A stretch of DNA of 39,386 nucleotides from positions 1 through 39,386 of the forward strand of contig JAGXNS010000012.1 of NCBI GenBank assembly GCA_019894855.1, in the 5' to 3' direction. The notes under the pieces were generated by a model, which searched no databases, was not told where the DNA came from, and was given only the letters and a program-made list of their open reading frames with translations. Positions 24,177 through 32,882 of the stretch are shown here, in pieces. A program made the translations under genes and the position numbers. This DNA is from Promethearchaeota archaeon (GTDB lineage: Archaea; Asgardarchaeota; Lokiarchaeia; Sigyniarchaeales; SOKP01). The first letter of the stretch is position 1. The number at the start of each line of letters is the position of its first letter.

Positions 24177-24192
24177 TTACACCACTCATCAG

Positions 24193-24834
24193 TTATAAAT
24201 TGAAATTAAATTTATGAGCATTCTTAAGAGCATTAAAGGTAGCTTTCACTAGGTTTTCGCTGGTCCTTGTATCTCCAAAGGATTTACTCCATACATCTTC
24301 TATCCCAGCCAACTTTAACACTTGTTTTACTTTATCAGCACACACTAGTCCAACTCCTTGTGGAGCAGGAATTAAGTGTATTTTGACGGAGCCACACTTT
24401 CCATCTACTTTAAAAGGTACGCTATGAGTATGGCCGCAACCACATTCTTTACTACCGCACCCTCTAAGAACAGGAACCACGGCAATCTTCGCTCTGTCAA
24501 TTGCTTTCCTAATTGCTGGTCCAACTTCTCGTGATTTAGCAGAACCTATACCTATAAAACCGTCTGCTCCAACGATAACTACCGCTTTAAATCTAGAACG
24601 CTGGCCACTAGCTGTCATTTGTTGTACCATATTTATAGTTACAACGCTTTCTTGAAGTTGAGGAAGAAGAACATTAATTATTTCTTTTTCTTTTACAACA
24701 AGATTATTCGCAAATATTTTATCTAAAGTGATTAATCCACTTTGTACGAGTTCCCCAAGTTTGGTCTTAGGAATCCAACCTTCATTAATAGGTCTTGGTT
24801 GTCTCGGTTTTCTCTGATTTCTCTGTCGACTCAT
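24193..24834 (-). CDS. rps5: Ribosomal protein uS5
   Basis: 213 residues with the double-stranded RNA-binding N-domain (GQRSRFKAVVIVGADGFIG) and the second domain containing RGCGSKECGCGHTHSVPF, an insertion typical of archaeal/eukaryotic S5 (S2 in eukaryotes), followed by LIPAPQGVGLVCADKVKQVL. It contributes to decoding accuracy at the mRNA entry site. Gap to uL30 is 16 bases. Confidence 0.97.
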   Translation of the reverse strand: MSRQRNQRKPRQPRPINEGWIPKTKLGELVQSGLITLDKIFANNLVVKEKEIINVLLPQLQESVVTINMVQQMTASGQRSRFKAVVIVGADGFIGIGSAKSREVGPAIRKAIDRAKIAVVPVLRGCGSKECGCGHTHSVPFKVDGKCGSVKIHLIPAPQGVGLVCADKVKQVLKLAGIEDVWSKSFGDTRTSENLVKATFNALKNAHKFNFNL

Positions 24835-24846
24835 TTAATTCACCTT

Positions 24847-25440
24847 TTAAGCACTTTCTTCAATTTGTTTTAACGTATTGGAAATAACTTTACTAATTTT
24901 TAATGGATTGACATTATTTTTTTTTAAATACCCTGAGAAAACTTGTTCGTATTTTTCGGGTTCCTCGTTTTTTAGAAGATTTGCATATCTCTCAATATGA
25001 GAGCCATTGACAGTTTCTTCGATATTTTCAGGAAAGAAAGCCTCGTTATGAGGTATCTCTAAACCAGAATTTATAATACCTTTAAATGCTGCCAACACCC
25101 GATTCCTGTGATAAAATATTCCCAAATCAAGGATTGCTTCTTGAACATCTTGCTTTTTTGCTCTTGTTCCTGCTAGAAATCCTGTTAAGTATGCTGCGGG
25201 AATGTTTCCAGTATTTGCATTCCATCCAAATTTGGTTGTTAATTCTTTAGAATGTGCAGAGACAATAATTTTATCTCCTCCTAGCTTAGATTGAATAATC
25301 TGTACTGTGATATGATTACTTGAAGCCCTAATTACAGCTCTTAATTTTTTTGATTTTAATAATTTTAATCTTTTATGGTAATTTGTTTTTCCTTCTGCTC
25401 TCCTTCTGAATGGTCTTCGATATCTTGGTCCCTTTGCCAT
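24847..25440 (-). CDS. rpl18: Ribosomal protein uL18
   Basis: 197 residues, the long archaeal form. The basic N-terminus (MAKGPRYRRPFRRRAEGKTN) and the core segments TNYHKRLKLLKSKKLRAVIR and AAYLTGFLAGTRAKK bind 5S rRNA. A helical extension completes the C-terminus. It follows eL19 with a 2-base gap. Confidence 0.97.
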   Translation of the reverse strand: MAKGPRYRRPFRRRAEGKTNYHKRLKLLKSKKLRAVIRASSNHITVQIIQSKLGGDKIIVSAHSKELTTKFGWNANTGNIPAAYLTGFLAGTRAKKQDVQEAILDLGIFYHRNRVLAAFKGIINSGLEIPHNEAFFPENIEETVNGSHIERYANLLKNEEPEKYEQVFSGYLKKNNVNPLKISKVISNTLKQIEESA

Positions 25441-25442
25441 TT

Positions 25443-25898
25443 TTATCGACCTCTTCTAATTAAATCTTTTTCTTTAATGTAACGGTTCATTTGAGCAACG
25501 CTAGTGAACATTCCGCCTTTTGCGTTTTTATATAGTTTTCTATAAACTGCGGTAGTAATCAATTTTCGATCTCTTAACTTTTTCAGCTCCCGCCTCTGAG
25601 GACGAATTCGATTCATCCACATTTTTTTCTTTGGAAATCGGGCTCTTTTTGTTCCTTTTCGTTTTCCTATGCCTCTAGCCCTACCTTTTTTCTTGCGTTC
25701 ATGAAGTAGGTTCTTTCTATATTTTGAATTGCCTTTTTTATATTTTTTTATAATAATACCTTCTTTTACCAAATTGCGGATGTCTTCTCGAGTGATTGCC
25801 ATTTTTATTTCATCTATTAAGTATGGATCGAAATAAACCCGGTTCTCCCCACATTTCAATACTTCTGCTGCCATTCTTTTTTGGGCTTTTAAACTCAT
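25443..25898 (-). CDS. rpl19e: Ribosomal protein eL19
   Basis: 151 residues matching archaeal L19e: QKRMAAEVLKCGENRVYFDP at the start, ITREDIRNLVKEGIIIKK, and the basic SKYRKNLLHERKKKGRARG stretch. It forms an inter-subunit bridge. Found only in archaea and eukaryotes. Confidence 0.97.
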   Translation of the reverse strand: MSLKAQKRMAAEVLKCGENRVYFDPYLIDEIKMAITREDIRNLVKEGIIIKKYKKGNSKYRKNLLHERKKKGRARGIGKRKGTKRARFPKKKMWMNRIRPQRRELKKLRDRKLITTAVYRKLYKNAKGGMFTSVAQMNRYIKEKDLIRRGR

Positions 25899-25936
25899 TT
25901 CTTATCACATGAAATTATTTAATTATGAGAATTTTG

Positions 25937-26407
25937 TTAATCCTCGTCCTCTTCTTCAAATAAATCTTCATCATCTAGATCTTCAATAGAAGATTTAAGG
26001 GCTGCTTCTAAACTTTCTATCTCTCCTTGCGCTATTCCCATATTAAGGACTTTAAATCCTCTATTTTGAGCATAATCTATTAAATTTATTCTTTTTTTGA
26101 CGCCTAACTTAGTAGAAATTTTAATTGCGTGTTTTTTATTATTTAAGGTTGCCAAATCATCAATGGTTGCGACTCTTACCTCTTCATATCCTGATGGATG
26201 TAATCCACGTATCTTCTTAGGGCCTCTATACCCAACTGAAGGTGACTTGACTCCTGATTTAGATTTTATTCGAGTTCGTGAATCAATTCCTCTTGCTTTT
26301 CGCCAAGAATCTTTCACTCTTACGTATCTCCAAGATTCTACTCTCCTAAAGGAGGGGCGCTTCTTATTTATTTTTTTTCTGAGTTCTATTAATCTTTTTT
26401 GTTCCAT
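25937..26407 (-). CDS. rpl32e: Ribosomal protein eL32
   Basis: 156 residues. The core includes FRRVESWRYVRVKDSWRKAR and SPSVGYRGPKKIRGLHPSGY, which identify L32e. Beyond the usual fold there is an unusual acidic tail (SIEDLDDEDLFEEEDED), paralleling acidic extensions on uS3, uS19 and uL10 in this genome. Confidence 0.96.
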   Translation of the reverse strand: MEQKRLIELRKKINKKRPSFRRVESWRYVRVKDSWRKARGIDSRTRIKSKSGVKSPSVGYRGPKKIRGLHPSGYEEVRVATIDDLATLNNKKHAIKISTKLGVKKRINLIDYAQNRGFKVLNMGIAQGEIESLEAALKSSIEDLDDEDLFEEEDED

Positions 26408-26422
26408 ATCTCCTACCTCTTT

Positions 26423-27001
26423 TTACTTTACCTCCCAGGTAACTTCGTCTCCACTTTGAATTTTATAGAGGTATACACCATCTTGAAAGACTCTTGGGTC
26501 TTTTTTTCTTATTCTACAAGCTTTTTTTATGTTCGCAGCAGTCTGACCTAATGTTTCTTTATCGGGGCCTGTTAATATTACATCTTCGCCGTCAATTTTA
26601 ACATCTACATTTTTCAGATATTTAGTAACTCTTGGAGCTCTCTCTCCAAGGAAGTTAACAACATGAATTTCCATTTTATCGGGTTTGACTTCCACCGTGC
26701 ATGGAAAATGACTATAACATACTTTACAAATGTATTTATAGTTTGTTTGAACGCCATTTATTAAATTTTTAATTAAATTGATAATAGTTTTTGTTAAAGC
26801 AAGGGTTCCACTTTTTGGGAAGTTAGTAGTGAAAGTCATAAGGTTGCCTTCAATTGTAACCTTTATGCCTCTAATATGCGAAAAGTCCTTTGTTATCTTC
26901 CCGTTAGGTCCACTCACTGTAATATGATGGTTTCCATCAAGGGTAACCGTGACTCCCTCCGGAATTTCCTGTTCTTCTTTAAAAAATGCTACTTTTACCA
27001 T
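26423..27001 (-). CDS. rpl6: Ribosomal protein uL6
   Basis: 192 residues with the two repeated L6 domains. The first carries EIPEGVTVTLDGNHHITVSG and the second CTVEVKPDKMEIHVVNFLGE followed by a C-terminal LGQTAANIKKACRIRKKDPR. It binds helix 97 of 23S rRNA near the sarcin-ricin loop. Confidence 0.97.
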   Translation of the reverse strand: MVKVAFFKEEQEIPEGVTVTLDGNHHITVSGPNGKITKDFSHIRGIKVTIEGNLMTFTTNFPKSGTLALTKTIINLIKNLINGVQTNYKYICKVCYSHFPCTVEVKPDKMEIHVVNFLGERAPRVTKYLKNVDVKIDGEDVILTGPDKETLGQTAANIKKACRIRKKDPRVFQDGVYLYKIQSGDEVTWEVK

Positions 27002-27023
27002 TTATCTTTACCTTTTTCCACTA

Positions 27024-27407
27024 TTAATAAACATAACACAATGTCATTCCGCCGATATGTTTCTCTTCGGCTTCTTTCATGGTCATAATACCTTGATTTG
27101 TAGTTAACACGATTATTCCTAAACCAGGCGCTGGAAGTAGTTTCCTTTCAAGTGATTCGAATTGCGAAACATTGTAATTAAGCCTCATTAAACCAGCACA
27201 ATGATTAATTTTACTTAATAACGCAACTTTGAATTTACCTTGTCTGCCATCGTCATATCTTTCAAACTCTCCTACATATGCGTGTTGTTGGAAGATTCTA
27301 AGAACCATTTGGTTTAATTTAGATGCAGGACTAATGGTTACTTCCTTCTTCCTCGCTTTTTCTGAGTTCTTAAGATTATTACACATATCGGCTAATGTAT
27401 TCGTCAT
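27024..27407 (-). CDS. rps8: Ribosomal protein uS8
   Basis: 127 residues, standard archaeal S8: starts MTNTLADMCNNLKNSEKARK and ends with LLPAPGLGIIVLTTNQGIMT and EEKHIGGMTLCYVY. It binds the central domain of 16S rRNA and is a key assembly protein. Confidence 0.97.
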   Translation of the reverse strand: MTNTLADMCNNLKNSEKARKKEVTISPASKLNQMVLRIFQQHAYVGEFERYDDGRQGKFKVALLSKINHCAGLMRLNYNVSQFESLERKLLPAPGLGIIVLTTNQGIMTMKEAEEKHIGGMTLCYVY

Positions 27408-27435
27408 TTTCTACTCCTCATACCAAATTATCGTT

Positions 27436-27582
27436 TTAATCATACCTATAAAATCCAATATCTTTTCCAATTTCGTAAAAACATCTACGACATATATTTA
27501 AGCCATACCTTCTTATCAATCCTCTATGAGTATGACATCGTCTACATTCTCTTTGACCTTTACCTATCTTACCTTGCGGCAT
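27436..27582 (-). CDS. rps14: Ribosomal protein uS14, short zinc form
   Basis: A 48-residue frame too short for standard ORF lists lies between uS8 and uL5, exactly where archaeal S14 belongs. Its product begins MPQGKIGKGQRECRRCHTHR and carries Cys13, Cys16, Cys31 and Cys34, the zinc site of archaeal S14 (eukaryotic S29), ending FYEIGKDIGFYRYD. An upstream in-frame ATG at 27588 could add two residues. Gap to uL5 is about 19 bases. Confidence 0.95.
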   Translation of the reverse strand: MPQGKIGKGQRECRRCHTHRGLIRRYGLNICRRCFYEIGKDIGFYRYD

Positions 27583-27601
27583 AATCATCAATTTTGTTTA
27601 T

Positions 27602-28207
27602 TTAAATATAATCTAACTCCAATTTGTCTACAATTTCGACGCCAAAATTCTTTTTCAAGAAGTATTGTGCTTCAATTCGAGACACATAGTGGTGTTTGGG
27701 AACTTTCGCTTTACTTTTTCTTCTGTATTTTACTCTCATTCCAGGTCTTACGATTCTCCCGACGACATCGAGACCCCAAATACCAATAACATTATCATAT
27801 TCAACTCCGGGAATGGTAATATGTTCGGTTATACCAAAACCGAAATTCCCGTAATTATCAAAACTTTTTCTAAGGAACTTATCATTGTTAACTACAAGTA
27901 ATCGTTTTAGTAATTTTTCTGCTGCTGCTTCCCTCACAGTTACCATAGTGCCTATTGGGCGACCAATTCGCAAATTGAACTCTTTAACATTTTTTTTAGA
28001 AAGAGTTTTCACAGGGGTTTTGCCAGAGATTGTTTGTAACACTGTAGCTGCTCTTTCTAATTCTTCACCACCTGCACCTACTCCAATATTTAGTACAACC
28101 TTTTCTAAATATGGTTTTTTCATAGGGCTAGCCCACATTTCTTCAAATGTCTTCTCTTGTTCTTTGATAGTTTTTTTTTTAATTTCTCTTGCTGCTTTCG
28201 TTGACAT
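27602..28207 (-). CDS. rpl5: Ribosomal protein uL5
   Basis: 201 residues with the L5 signatures KPYLEKVVLNIGVGAGGEEL and LSKKNVKEFNLRIGRPIGTM and the glycine-rich FDNYGNFGFGITEHI. It binds 5S rRNA and contacts the P-site tRNA. The C-terminal extension is archaeal/eukaryotic in type (L11 in eukaryotes). Confidence 0.97.
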   Translation of the reverse strand: MSTKAAREIKKKTIKEQEKTFEEMWASPMKKPYLEKVVLNIGVGAGGEELERAATVLQTISGKTPVKTLSKKNVKEFNLRIGRPIGTMVTVREAAAEKLLKRLLVVNNDKFLRKSFDNYGNFGFGITEHITIPGVEYDNVIGIWGLDVVGRIVRPGMRVKYRRKSKAKVPKHHYVSRIEAQYFLKKNFGVEIVDKLELDYI

Positions 28208-28228
28208 TGTCTAGTTCCTCTCTTAATT

Positions 28229-28981
28229 TTATTCTGAGTTTGGTAAATTAATCTCCGATTGATCCTCTCCTATTATAAAAGTATAATCGTATAATGTTTC
28301 TGTATGTTCTGAATTATCTTGTATAGAAACTGTACTTGCTTTCGGACCAAATCGCTTTAATATTGTTACAACTTTTCCTATCTTTCCTACGTTTTTACCG
28401 GATATTATAATTGCTAGATTTCCTTCTTTAAATTTTAAAACTTTTAGAATTTCTTGTTCTGGAATTGTTATTTTTAAAACATCCATTCGTTTATAGATGT
28501 CTTCTTTAGGATTCTTCGGATCTTTAACACTGATAAAAATATTCCTCCCATCGTGCAAGTTTAATTGTATGTTTCCCCCTTTTAAAGTAGTTTTTTGCGT
28601 TATCCTACAAAGTTTGAATGTGCTTTCTGCTTCAGGAATTTCGTGCAAAATTAATCCATGATGTGAGTCCGGTAATACGCGATAATGTGTATTCGTTTTT
28701 ACGATACTTAACACATCCATCAATCCTACTGGAAATGTTTTGTCCTTAACAACTTTTCCATCAACTTTAAAATTTCCTAAGCCTATTAGCTTTTTTGCTT
28801 CTCTGTGGTTATCAACAATCTCAAAAAGATCTCTCACGATATGTAGTAAAGGCAAGCAGAATCTACTCGGATGAGGCCCCGGTGAAGGGGTCATAAAGAA
28901 TTTACCATGCTTTCTTTTTATCTGTAAGAATTTAGGCGTGTTCAGTCTTTTTAGCGATCTTGAACCTCCATGTCTCGTCAT
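28229..28981 (-). CDS. rps4e: Ribosomal protein eS4
   Basis: 250 residues with MTRHGGSRSLKRLNTPKFLQ, an S4-like RNA-binding domain (RFCLPLLHIVRDLFEI and after), a central domain and a KOW motif (LAIISGKNVGKIGKVV, about 203-218). The ATG follows directly on the stop codon of uL24 (TAAATG), so translation is coupled. Only archaea and eukaryotes have this protein. Confidence 0.97.
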   Translation of the reverse strand: MTRHGGSRSLKRLNTPKFLQIKRKHGKFFMTPSPGPHPSRFCLPLLHIVRDLFEIVDNHREAKKLIGLGNFKVDGKVVKDKTFPVGLMDVLSIVKTNTHYRVLPDSHHGLILHEIPEAESTFKLCRITQKTTLKGGNIQLNLHDGRNIFISVKDPKNPKEDIYKRMDVLKITIPEQEILKVLKFKEGNLAIIISGKNVGKIGKVVTILKRFGPKASTVSIQDNSEHTETLYDYTFIIGEDQSEINLPNSE

Positions 28982-29413
28982 TTAATCCTCTTCCTCCTCT
29001 TTTTGTTTTTTTGGACCTGTTAGCCCCTCTTCTCTGAATCCAAAGATCGCTTTTCTTTCAATCATACTCGCTCTCCATGGATCCATTTTTTTCTCTTTTT
29101 GGAATTTTGTTATAACCATTTTTGAGATGTGGATAGCCGGATGAAATTGAGTCCCATCCGCTTTATCAAAAGTAGCTTCTTTGATTTTTGCTCGCTGACT
29201 TTTAGTGATTTCGATGACTTCTCCTTCAAAATCCTTGAATTCACCTCTTATTATTCTGACTCCATCTCCCACTCTTAAGGGAAGTGTTTTAATCCCGTAC
29301 TCTTCTCGTACGAAATCAGCTACTCTTACTGTTAATAATTTTGACCTCTGATGATTTTTATATCTATACAATGATTTTCTTTGCTTTCGAGGTTGTTTTG
29401 ATTTTACTTTCAT
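28982..29413 (-). CDS. rpl24: Ribosomal protein uL24
   Basis: 143 residues with a KOW motif (VGDGVRIIRGEFKDFEGEVI, about 46-65) and the archaeal-eukaryotic N-terminus KQPRKQRKSLYRYKNHQRSK. It helps start large-subunit assembly. The acidic tail ends KKQKEEEED. Confidence 0.96.
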   Translation of the reverse strand: MKVKSKQPRKQRKSLYRYKNHQRSKLLTVRVADFVREEYGIKTLPLRVGDGVRIIRGEFKDFEGEVIEITKSQRAKIKEATFDKADGTQFHPAIHISKMVITKFQKEKKMDPWRASMIERKAIFGFREEGLTGPKKQKEEEED

Positions 29414-29439
29414 GTCTCTTATCTCTTTATCCTTATTTT

Positions 29440-29865
29440 TTAAATGATTAATGATGAAATTGATGCTAATCTTGGAAATAATTCTGCTGCTTCTCTTGCA
29501 ATAGGCCCACGAATTTCGGTTGCTTTGGGGTCACCTTCCTTAGTTATTATTACACCAGCATTATCCTCAAAACATAATCTCGTACCATCTACTCTCCGAT
29601 AAATCATTTTTTGTCTTACGATAACAGCTTTTACAATGTTTCCCCGCAAATCTGGTCGACCCTTTTTAACAGTTACTGTACAGACATCTCCTACTGATGC
29701 CTTTGGCAATCTTCTTAATCGTGTTTTAGAACCGTCGACATTAATTATTTGAGCAATTTTTGCTCCAGAATTATCGGTAATAAAAATTCTCGTACCATTT
29801 TGGACACCATAACTGGTTCTAGGTTTTGCTAACGTTTTTCTTCCAAGTTTTCTTCTTGTTCCCAT
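29440..29865 (-). CDS. rpl14: Ribosomal protein uL14
   Basis: 141 residues with the L14 signature segments ITDNSGAKIAQIINVDG and KASVGDVCTVTVKKGRPDLR. It sits near the inter-subunit bridge B8 and the factor-binding site. The ATG immediately follows the uS17 stop (TAAATG). Confidence 0.97.
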   Translation of the reverse strand: MGTRRKLGRKTLAKPRTSYGVQNGTRIFITDNSGAKIAQIINVDGSKTRLRRLPKASVGDVCTVTVKKGRPDLRGNIVKAVIVRQKMIYRRVDGTRLCFEDNAGVIITKEGDPKATEIRGPIAREAAELFPRLASISSLII

Positions 29866-30219
29866 TTAATTCGCAGCTCCTTCTTTTATTTTATCTAAGA
29901 CAATAAATGCTTTAGTTTTTGATAGTTTTCTACTTTCTCCTACGCGTACTATATCACCAACTTTAATATCGTTGGTTAAACATTCTGGAAGATGGCAAGA
30001 CAGTCGCGAATTGCGTCTTTCATAACGTTGATATTTCTTTACGAATTGAACATAATCTTGTCTAATTACTATTGTGTTTTTGGATTTTTTATTGACGACA
30101 ACGCCTTGAGTGATTTTACCTCTAATTCGTGTATTCCCATGAAAAGGACAATCTTTATCATTACATTCACGATTTGAAGGAGGATTAACTCCTGGAATGC
30201 CAATATTTCTAACGCTCAT
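29866..30219 (-). CDS. rps17: Ribosomal protein uS17
   Basis: 117 residues, archaeal form, containing the Cys/His part NRECNDKDCPFHGNTRIRGK and the OB-fold with TIVIRQDYVQFVKKYQRYER. Eukaryotic S11 is the counterpart. It lies one base from the Rpp29 gene. Confidence 0.96.
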   Translation of the reverse strand: MSVRNIGIPGVNPPSNRECNDKDCPFHGNTRIRGKITQGVVVNKKSKNTIVIRQDYVQFVKKYQRYERRNSRLSCHLPECLTNDIKVGDIVRVGESRKLSKTKAFIVLDKIKEGAAN

Positions 30220-30220
30220 T

Positions 30221-30514
30221 TTAATATCTCGACCACTTCTTTTTCTTTAAATGTCTTAACCTATTTTCTGGAATGCCGACGATTTTCGATCCATTAACCT
30301 CTAACATTCCATTTTCAAGTGTAAATCTAAAAATATAATCTTTCTTAATGTATTTTTTTATTTCATTATTTTTTTCTGATATTAACATATTTTGAGTATC
30401 ATCAATTACCACACCCACATCCATAAATTTAGAATGAGTTGGCTTCGACTTAAGTTTTGCCTGCACTCTAAAACCTATCAAATCGTGGTAAATCAGATAC
30501 TTTGGGCTTATCAT
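30221..30514 (-). CDS. rnp1: RNase P protein component 1 (Rpp29/Pop4)
   Basis: 97 residues, Sm-like barrel of the archaeal Rpp29 family: YLIYHDLIGFRVQAKLKSKP, MDVGVVIDDTQNMLISE, YIFRFTLENGMLEVNGSKIV and GIPENRLRHLKKKKWSRY. It stabilises the catalytic RNase P RNA that trims tRNA 5' ends. In archaea it is normally found between uL29 and uS17, as here; a separate initiation-factor gene, sometimes also placed there, is absent. Confidence 0.95.
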   Translation of the reverse strand: MISPKYLIYHDLIGFRVQAKLKSKPTHSKFMDVGVVIDDTQNMLISEKNNEIKKYIKKDYIFRFTLENGMLEVNGSKIVGIPENRLRHLKKKKWSRY

Positions 30515-30525
30515 AATAATTTCAA

Positions 30526-30723
30526 CTATTTCTCTTCATTTCTTATTGTGAGAATCCTTGCAATTTGTTTTCTCAGTAATTTCGCTTTCGCGGGATTATC
30601 TGCGATACCACCACCAGTTTGTTGGCTGTATAACATCATCAATTCTTCTCTTAGGGTTACTAAACTTCTTTCTCTTTCTCTTTCATCCATTTCTCGGACC
30701 TTTTTAGCAGTTATAATATCCAA
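30526..30723 (-). CDS. rpl29: Ribosomal protein uL29
   Basis: 65 residues: AKKVREMDERERERSLVTLR, then EELMMLYSQQTGGGIADNPA, which is the standard L29 helical pair. The start is TTG at 30723. It lies between uS3 (37-base gap) and Rpp29 in the classical archaeal order. Confidence 0.95.
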   Translation of the reverse strand: MDIITAKKVREMDERERERSLVTLREELMMLYSQQTGGGIADNPAKAKLLRKQIARILTIRNEEK

Positions 30724-30760
30724 ATTTTAGTCACCATTCATTCTTTTATTTCATATTAAA

Positions 30761-31564
30761 TTATTCGTCACTATTTTCATCAGTATCTGTATCTACTTCT
30801 GGCTCCAGAGAAATTTCAGAAATTTCTTCCTCTTCTACTTCTTCGAACAATTCTTTTTCCGCTTCGGTTAATTCTCTTGTTTCCTCACTTACTTCGTGGT
30901 CTTTTTCCATTTTTGTTTTACTTAGCTCAGCTTCTTTTTTTGCTTGAAGTCTAGCTAATTCTTCATATTTTATTACTATTGTATCACCCATTCTTATATC
31001 AGCATGCATGATTTTCACAATTATCCCTAAAGTTCCAGACTTCATAATACACTGAGCTACTCCCTTATCTACTCCTTCTTGAGCTGGTTGACCTGATTTT
31101 TTCATCGTACCAGCTCTAAACACCGTCGTTCTGGCTCTTTGTGAAGTGACCTTACCCGAAACAATAATTTCTGTACCTTTAGCTCCAGAATCCATGATTT
31201 TACGTAATATATAATAACCTGCTCTCCTATAATGTCTTCCTCGATCTAAGGAATACGCTAAACGTTCCGCCATAATCTGGGCGTTCAAATCGGGATTAGA
31301 AACCTCCTCGACTTCGATCTGAGGCATTTCTAGTTCAAATTTTTCTTGAAGGACATCCGTAATCTCTTGAATACGCTTTCCGCCTTTTCCGATTACAAGA
31401 CCAGGGCGGGAAGTGCGAAGAGTAATTCTTACTCCAAGCGGGGTTTTTTGTATATCAACACCTGCAAATCCTGCGCGAACAAGCTCAGATCTCAAATATT
31501 CATTTATTTGCATTAGCTTGATACCCTGTTCAATAAAATGTTTGGCTAAAGGACTCATATTCAT
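30761..31564 (-). CDS. rps3: Ribosomal protein uS3
   Basis: 267 residues. The KH domain contains the GXXG loop RPGLVIGKGGKRIQEITD and the C-terminal domain has RRAGYYILRKIMDSGAKGTE and GKVTSQRARTTVFRAGTM. After residue 205 the protein becomes a long acidic, Glu-rich tail unusual for archaeal S3 (about 60 residues). It guards the mRNA entry channel. Confidence 0.96.
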   Translation of the reverse strand: MNMSPLAKHFIEQGIKLMQINEYLRSELVRAGFAGVDIQKTPLGVRITLRTSRPGLVIGKGGKRIQEITDVLQEKFELEMPQIEVEEVSNPDLNAQIMAERLAYSLDRGRHYRRAGYYILRKIMDSGAKGTEIIVSGKVTSQRARTTVFRAGTMKKSGQPAQEGVDKGVAQCIMKSGTLGIIVKIMHADIRMGDTIVIKYEELARLQAKKEAELSKTKMEKDHEVSEETRELTEAEKELFEEVEEEEISEISLEPEVDTDTDENSDE

Positions 31565-31607
31565 TAATCTCTTTTATTTTCTAATTTAATCTATTAAGGA
31601 TTTTAAC

Positions 31608-32087
31608 TTAACTTGGAAATTCGTAAACTACAATTTCTACATGACTTAAATGCCCAAACTTAGGAGAAGATCTACCGTGAGCTCGTTGAATGTATCGCTT
31701 AATTATTCTTCCTCTGTGTGTTGCAGCATGAATAATTCTACACTGTTCGGTATCCAAACCTTTAAATTCTGCGTTTGATTCAACGGAAGTGAGGATTTCA
31801 TAGATTCTTGCAGCGGTTTTTTGGGGATATCTACCAGCATACCAGTTATATTGTTTCAAGTCTTTTCTGTGAGCTTGTTTCTTTTTATGTCTTCTAAATG
31901 GTACGGATTGTTTAAGTTGAATAACTTTCTCTAGATACCTCTTGGCTTGCTCTAGCTTCATACCTTTAATTACAGCACAAACTTCTCTTGCAGGTTTTGG
32001 TTTTATTCGCAAGTCTCTTCCCGAAGCTTTAGCCAACCTGTCTGCATCATATTTTTGCTCTACGAAAGAATAACCCCAGTTAGGCAT
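31608..32087 (-). CDS. rpl22: Ribosomal protein uL22
   Basis: 159 residues from the ATG at 32087 (MPNWGYSFVEQKYDADRLAK), which suits the family start; an upstream in-frame ATG at 32096 would add three residues. Core segments KPAREVCAVIKGMKLEQAKR and the exit-tunnel loop around VPFRRHKKKQAHRKDL are typical. It lines the nascent-chain tunnel. Confidence 0.95.
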   Translation of the reverse strand: MPNWGYSFVEQKYDADRLAKASGRDLRIKPKPAREVCAVIKGMKLEQAKRYLEKVIQLKQSVPFRRHKKKQAHRKDLKQYNWYAGRYPQKTAARIYEILTSVESNAEFKGLDTEQCRIIHAATHRGRIIKRYIQRAHGRSSPKFGHLSHVEIVVYEFPS

Positions 32088-32113
32088 TTTTATCATCTTT
32101 TATATTATTTTAA

Positions 32114-32647
32114 TTATTTTAATGGAACATACTTACTAGAGCGTGTGGCTCCAATTCCTGGCGACCCATGTTGAACATGTCTTCTAGTTAACGAGAATTC
32201 TCCTAGATAATGACCAATCATTTCAGGTTTTACTTCTACTATTTCGTAGGATTTCCCGTTATAGACACCAATTTGCAAACCAACCATCTCTGGGAAGATT
32301 ATCATATCTCTAACATGCGTCCGGGTAAGAATATCCTTTCCTCTTTTCTTAGCTCTATAAGCCCTTCTTAACCTTTCAAGAAGTTTTTTTTGTCTGGGAG
32401 GAAGTCCTCTTCTTAACGATCTTCGTGCTCTTGAGGGTAGTAGTCGAACGAACTCGTCCATGTTCATTTTCTTCAGGGCTTCTAAAGTATGACCGCGATA
32501 ATGAAATTTGAGGCGATCTCTTTCTTTTTTTAAGTCTAATTCTTTATCAATTGTTTCTTCATCAGTTTCTTCTGAAGGTTTTTCAGTAGTTTCATCCGGT
32601 GTCATTTCTTTTTGTTCTTCATCGTCCTGTTCTTCATTTGGAGCCAT
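32114..32647 (-). CDS. rps19: Ribosomal protein uS19 with acidic N-terminal extension
   Basis: 177 residues. The first 45 or so are highly acidic ([20 protein letters not shown] onward) and are not in typical archaeal S19, which is about 130-150 residues. The conserved core holds [40 protein letters not shown], then [20 protein letters not shown]. It sits on the head of the small subunit. In transcription order it is the first gene of this ribosomal cluster: uL2, uL23, uL4 and uL3, usually just ahead, are not here. Confidence 0.96.
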   Translation of the reverse strand: MAPNEEQDDEEQKEMTPDETTEKPSEETDEETIDKELDLKKERDRLKFHYRGHTLEALKKMNMDEFVRLLPSRARRSLRRGLPPRQKKLLERLRRAYRAKKRGKDILTRTHVRDMIIFPEMVGLQIGVYNGKSYEIVEVKPEMIGHYLGEFSLTRRHVQHGSPGIGATRSSKYVPLK

Positions 32648-32882
32648 ATTTCCACCAATCTATTTGTTCCATTCAATATTTTATGATTATTTTTTACGCT
32701 ATTTGTAACACGTGTAATGAAATTAGTTATCTATCAAATTTGAATTTTATTAAAACCAGAGAACCAAAAACCAAAAACTTAAAAGCTTGCGATTTGACCT
32801 TCGAGGAAAATTGTAATATCGATAAACCTCAATTTTTATCGATGTAGTTAAGGGGAGAATTTCACATTTCGTTCACGATTGT

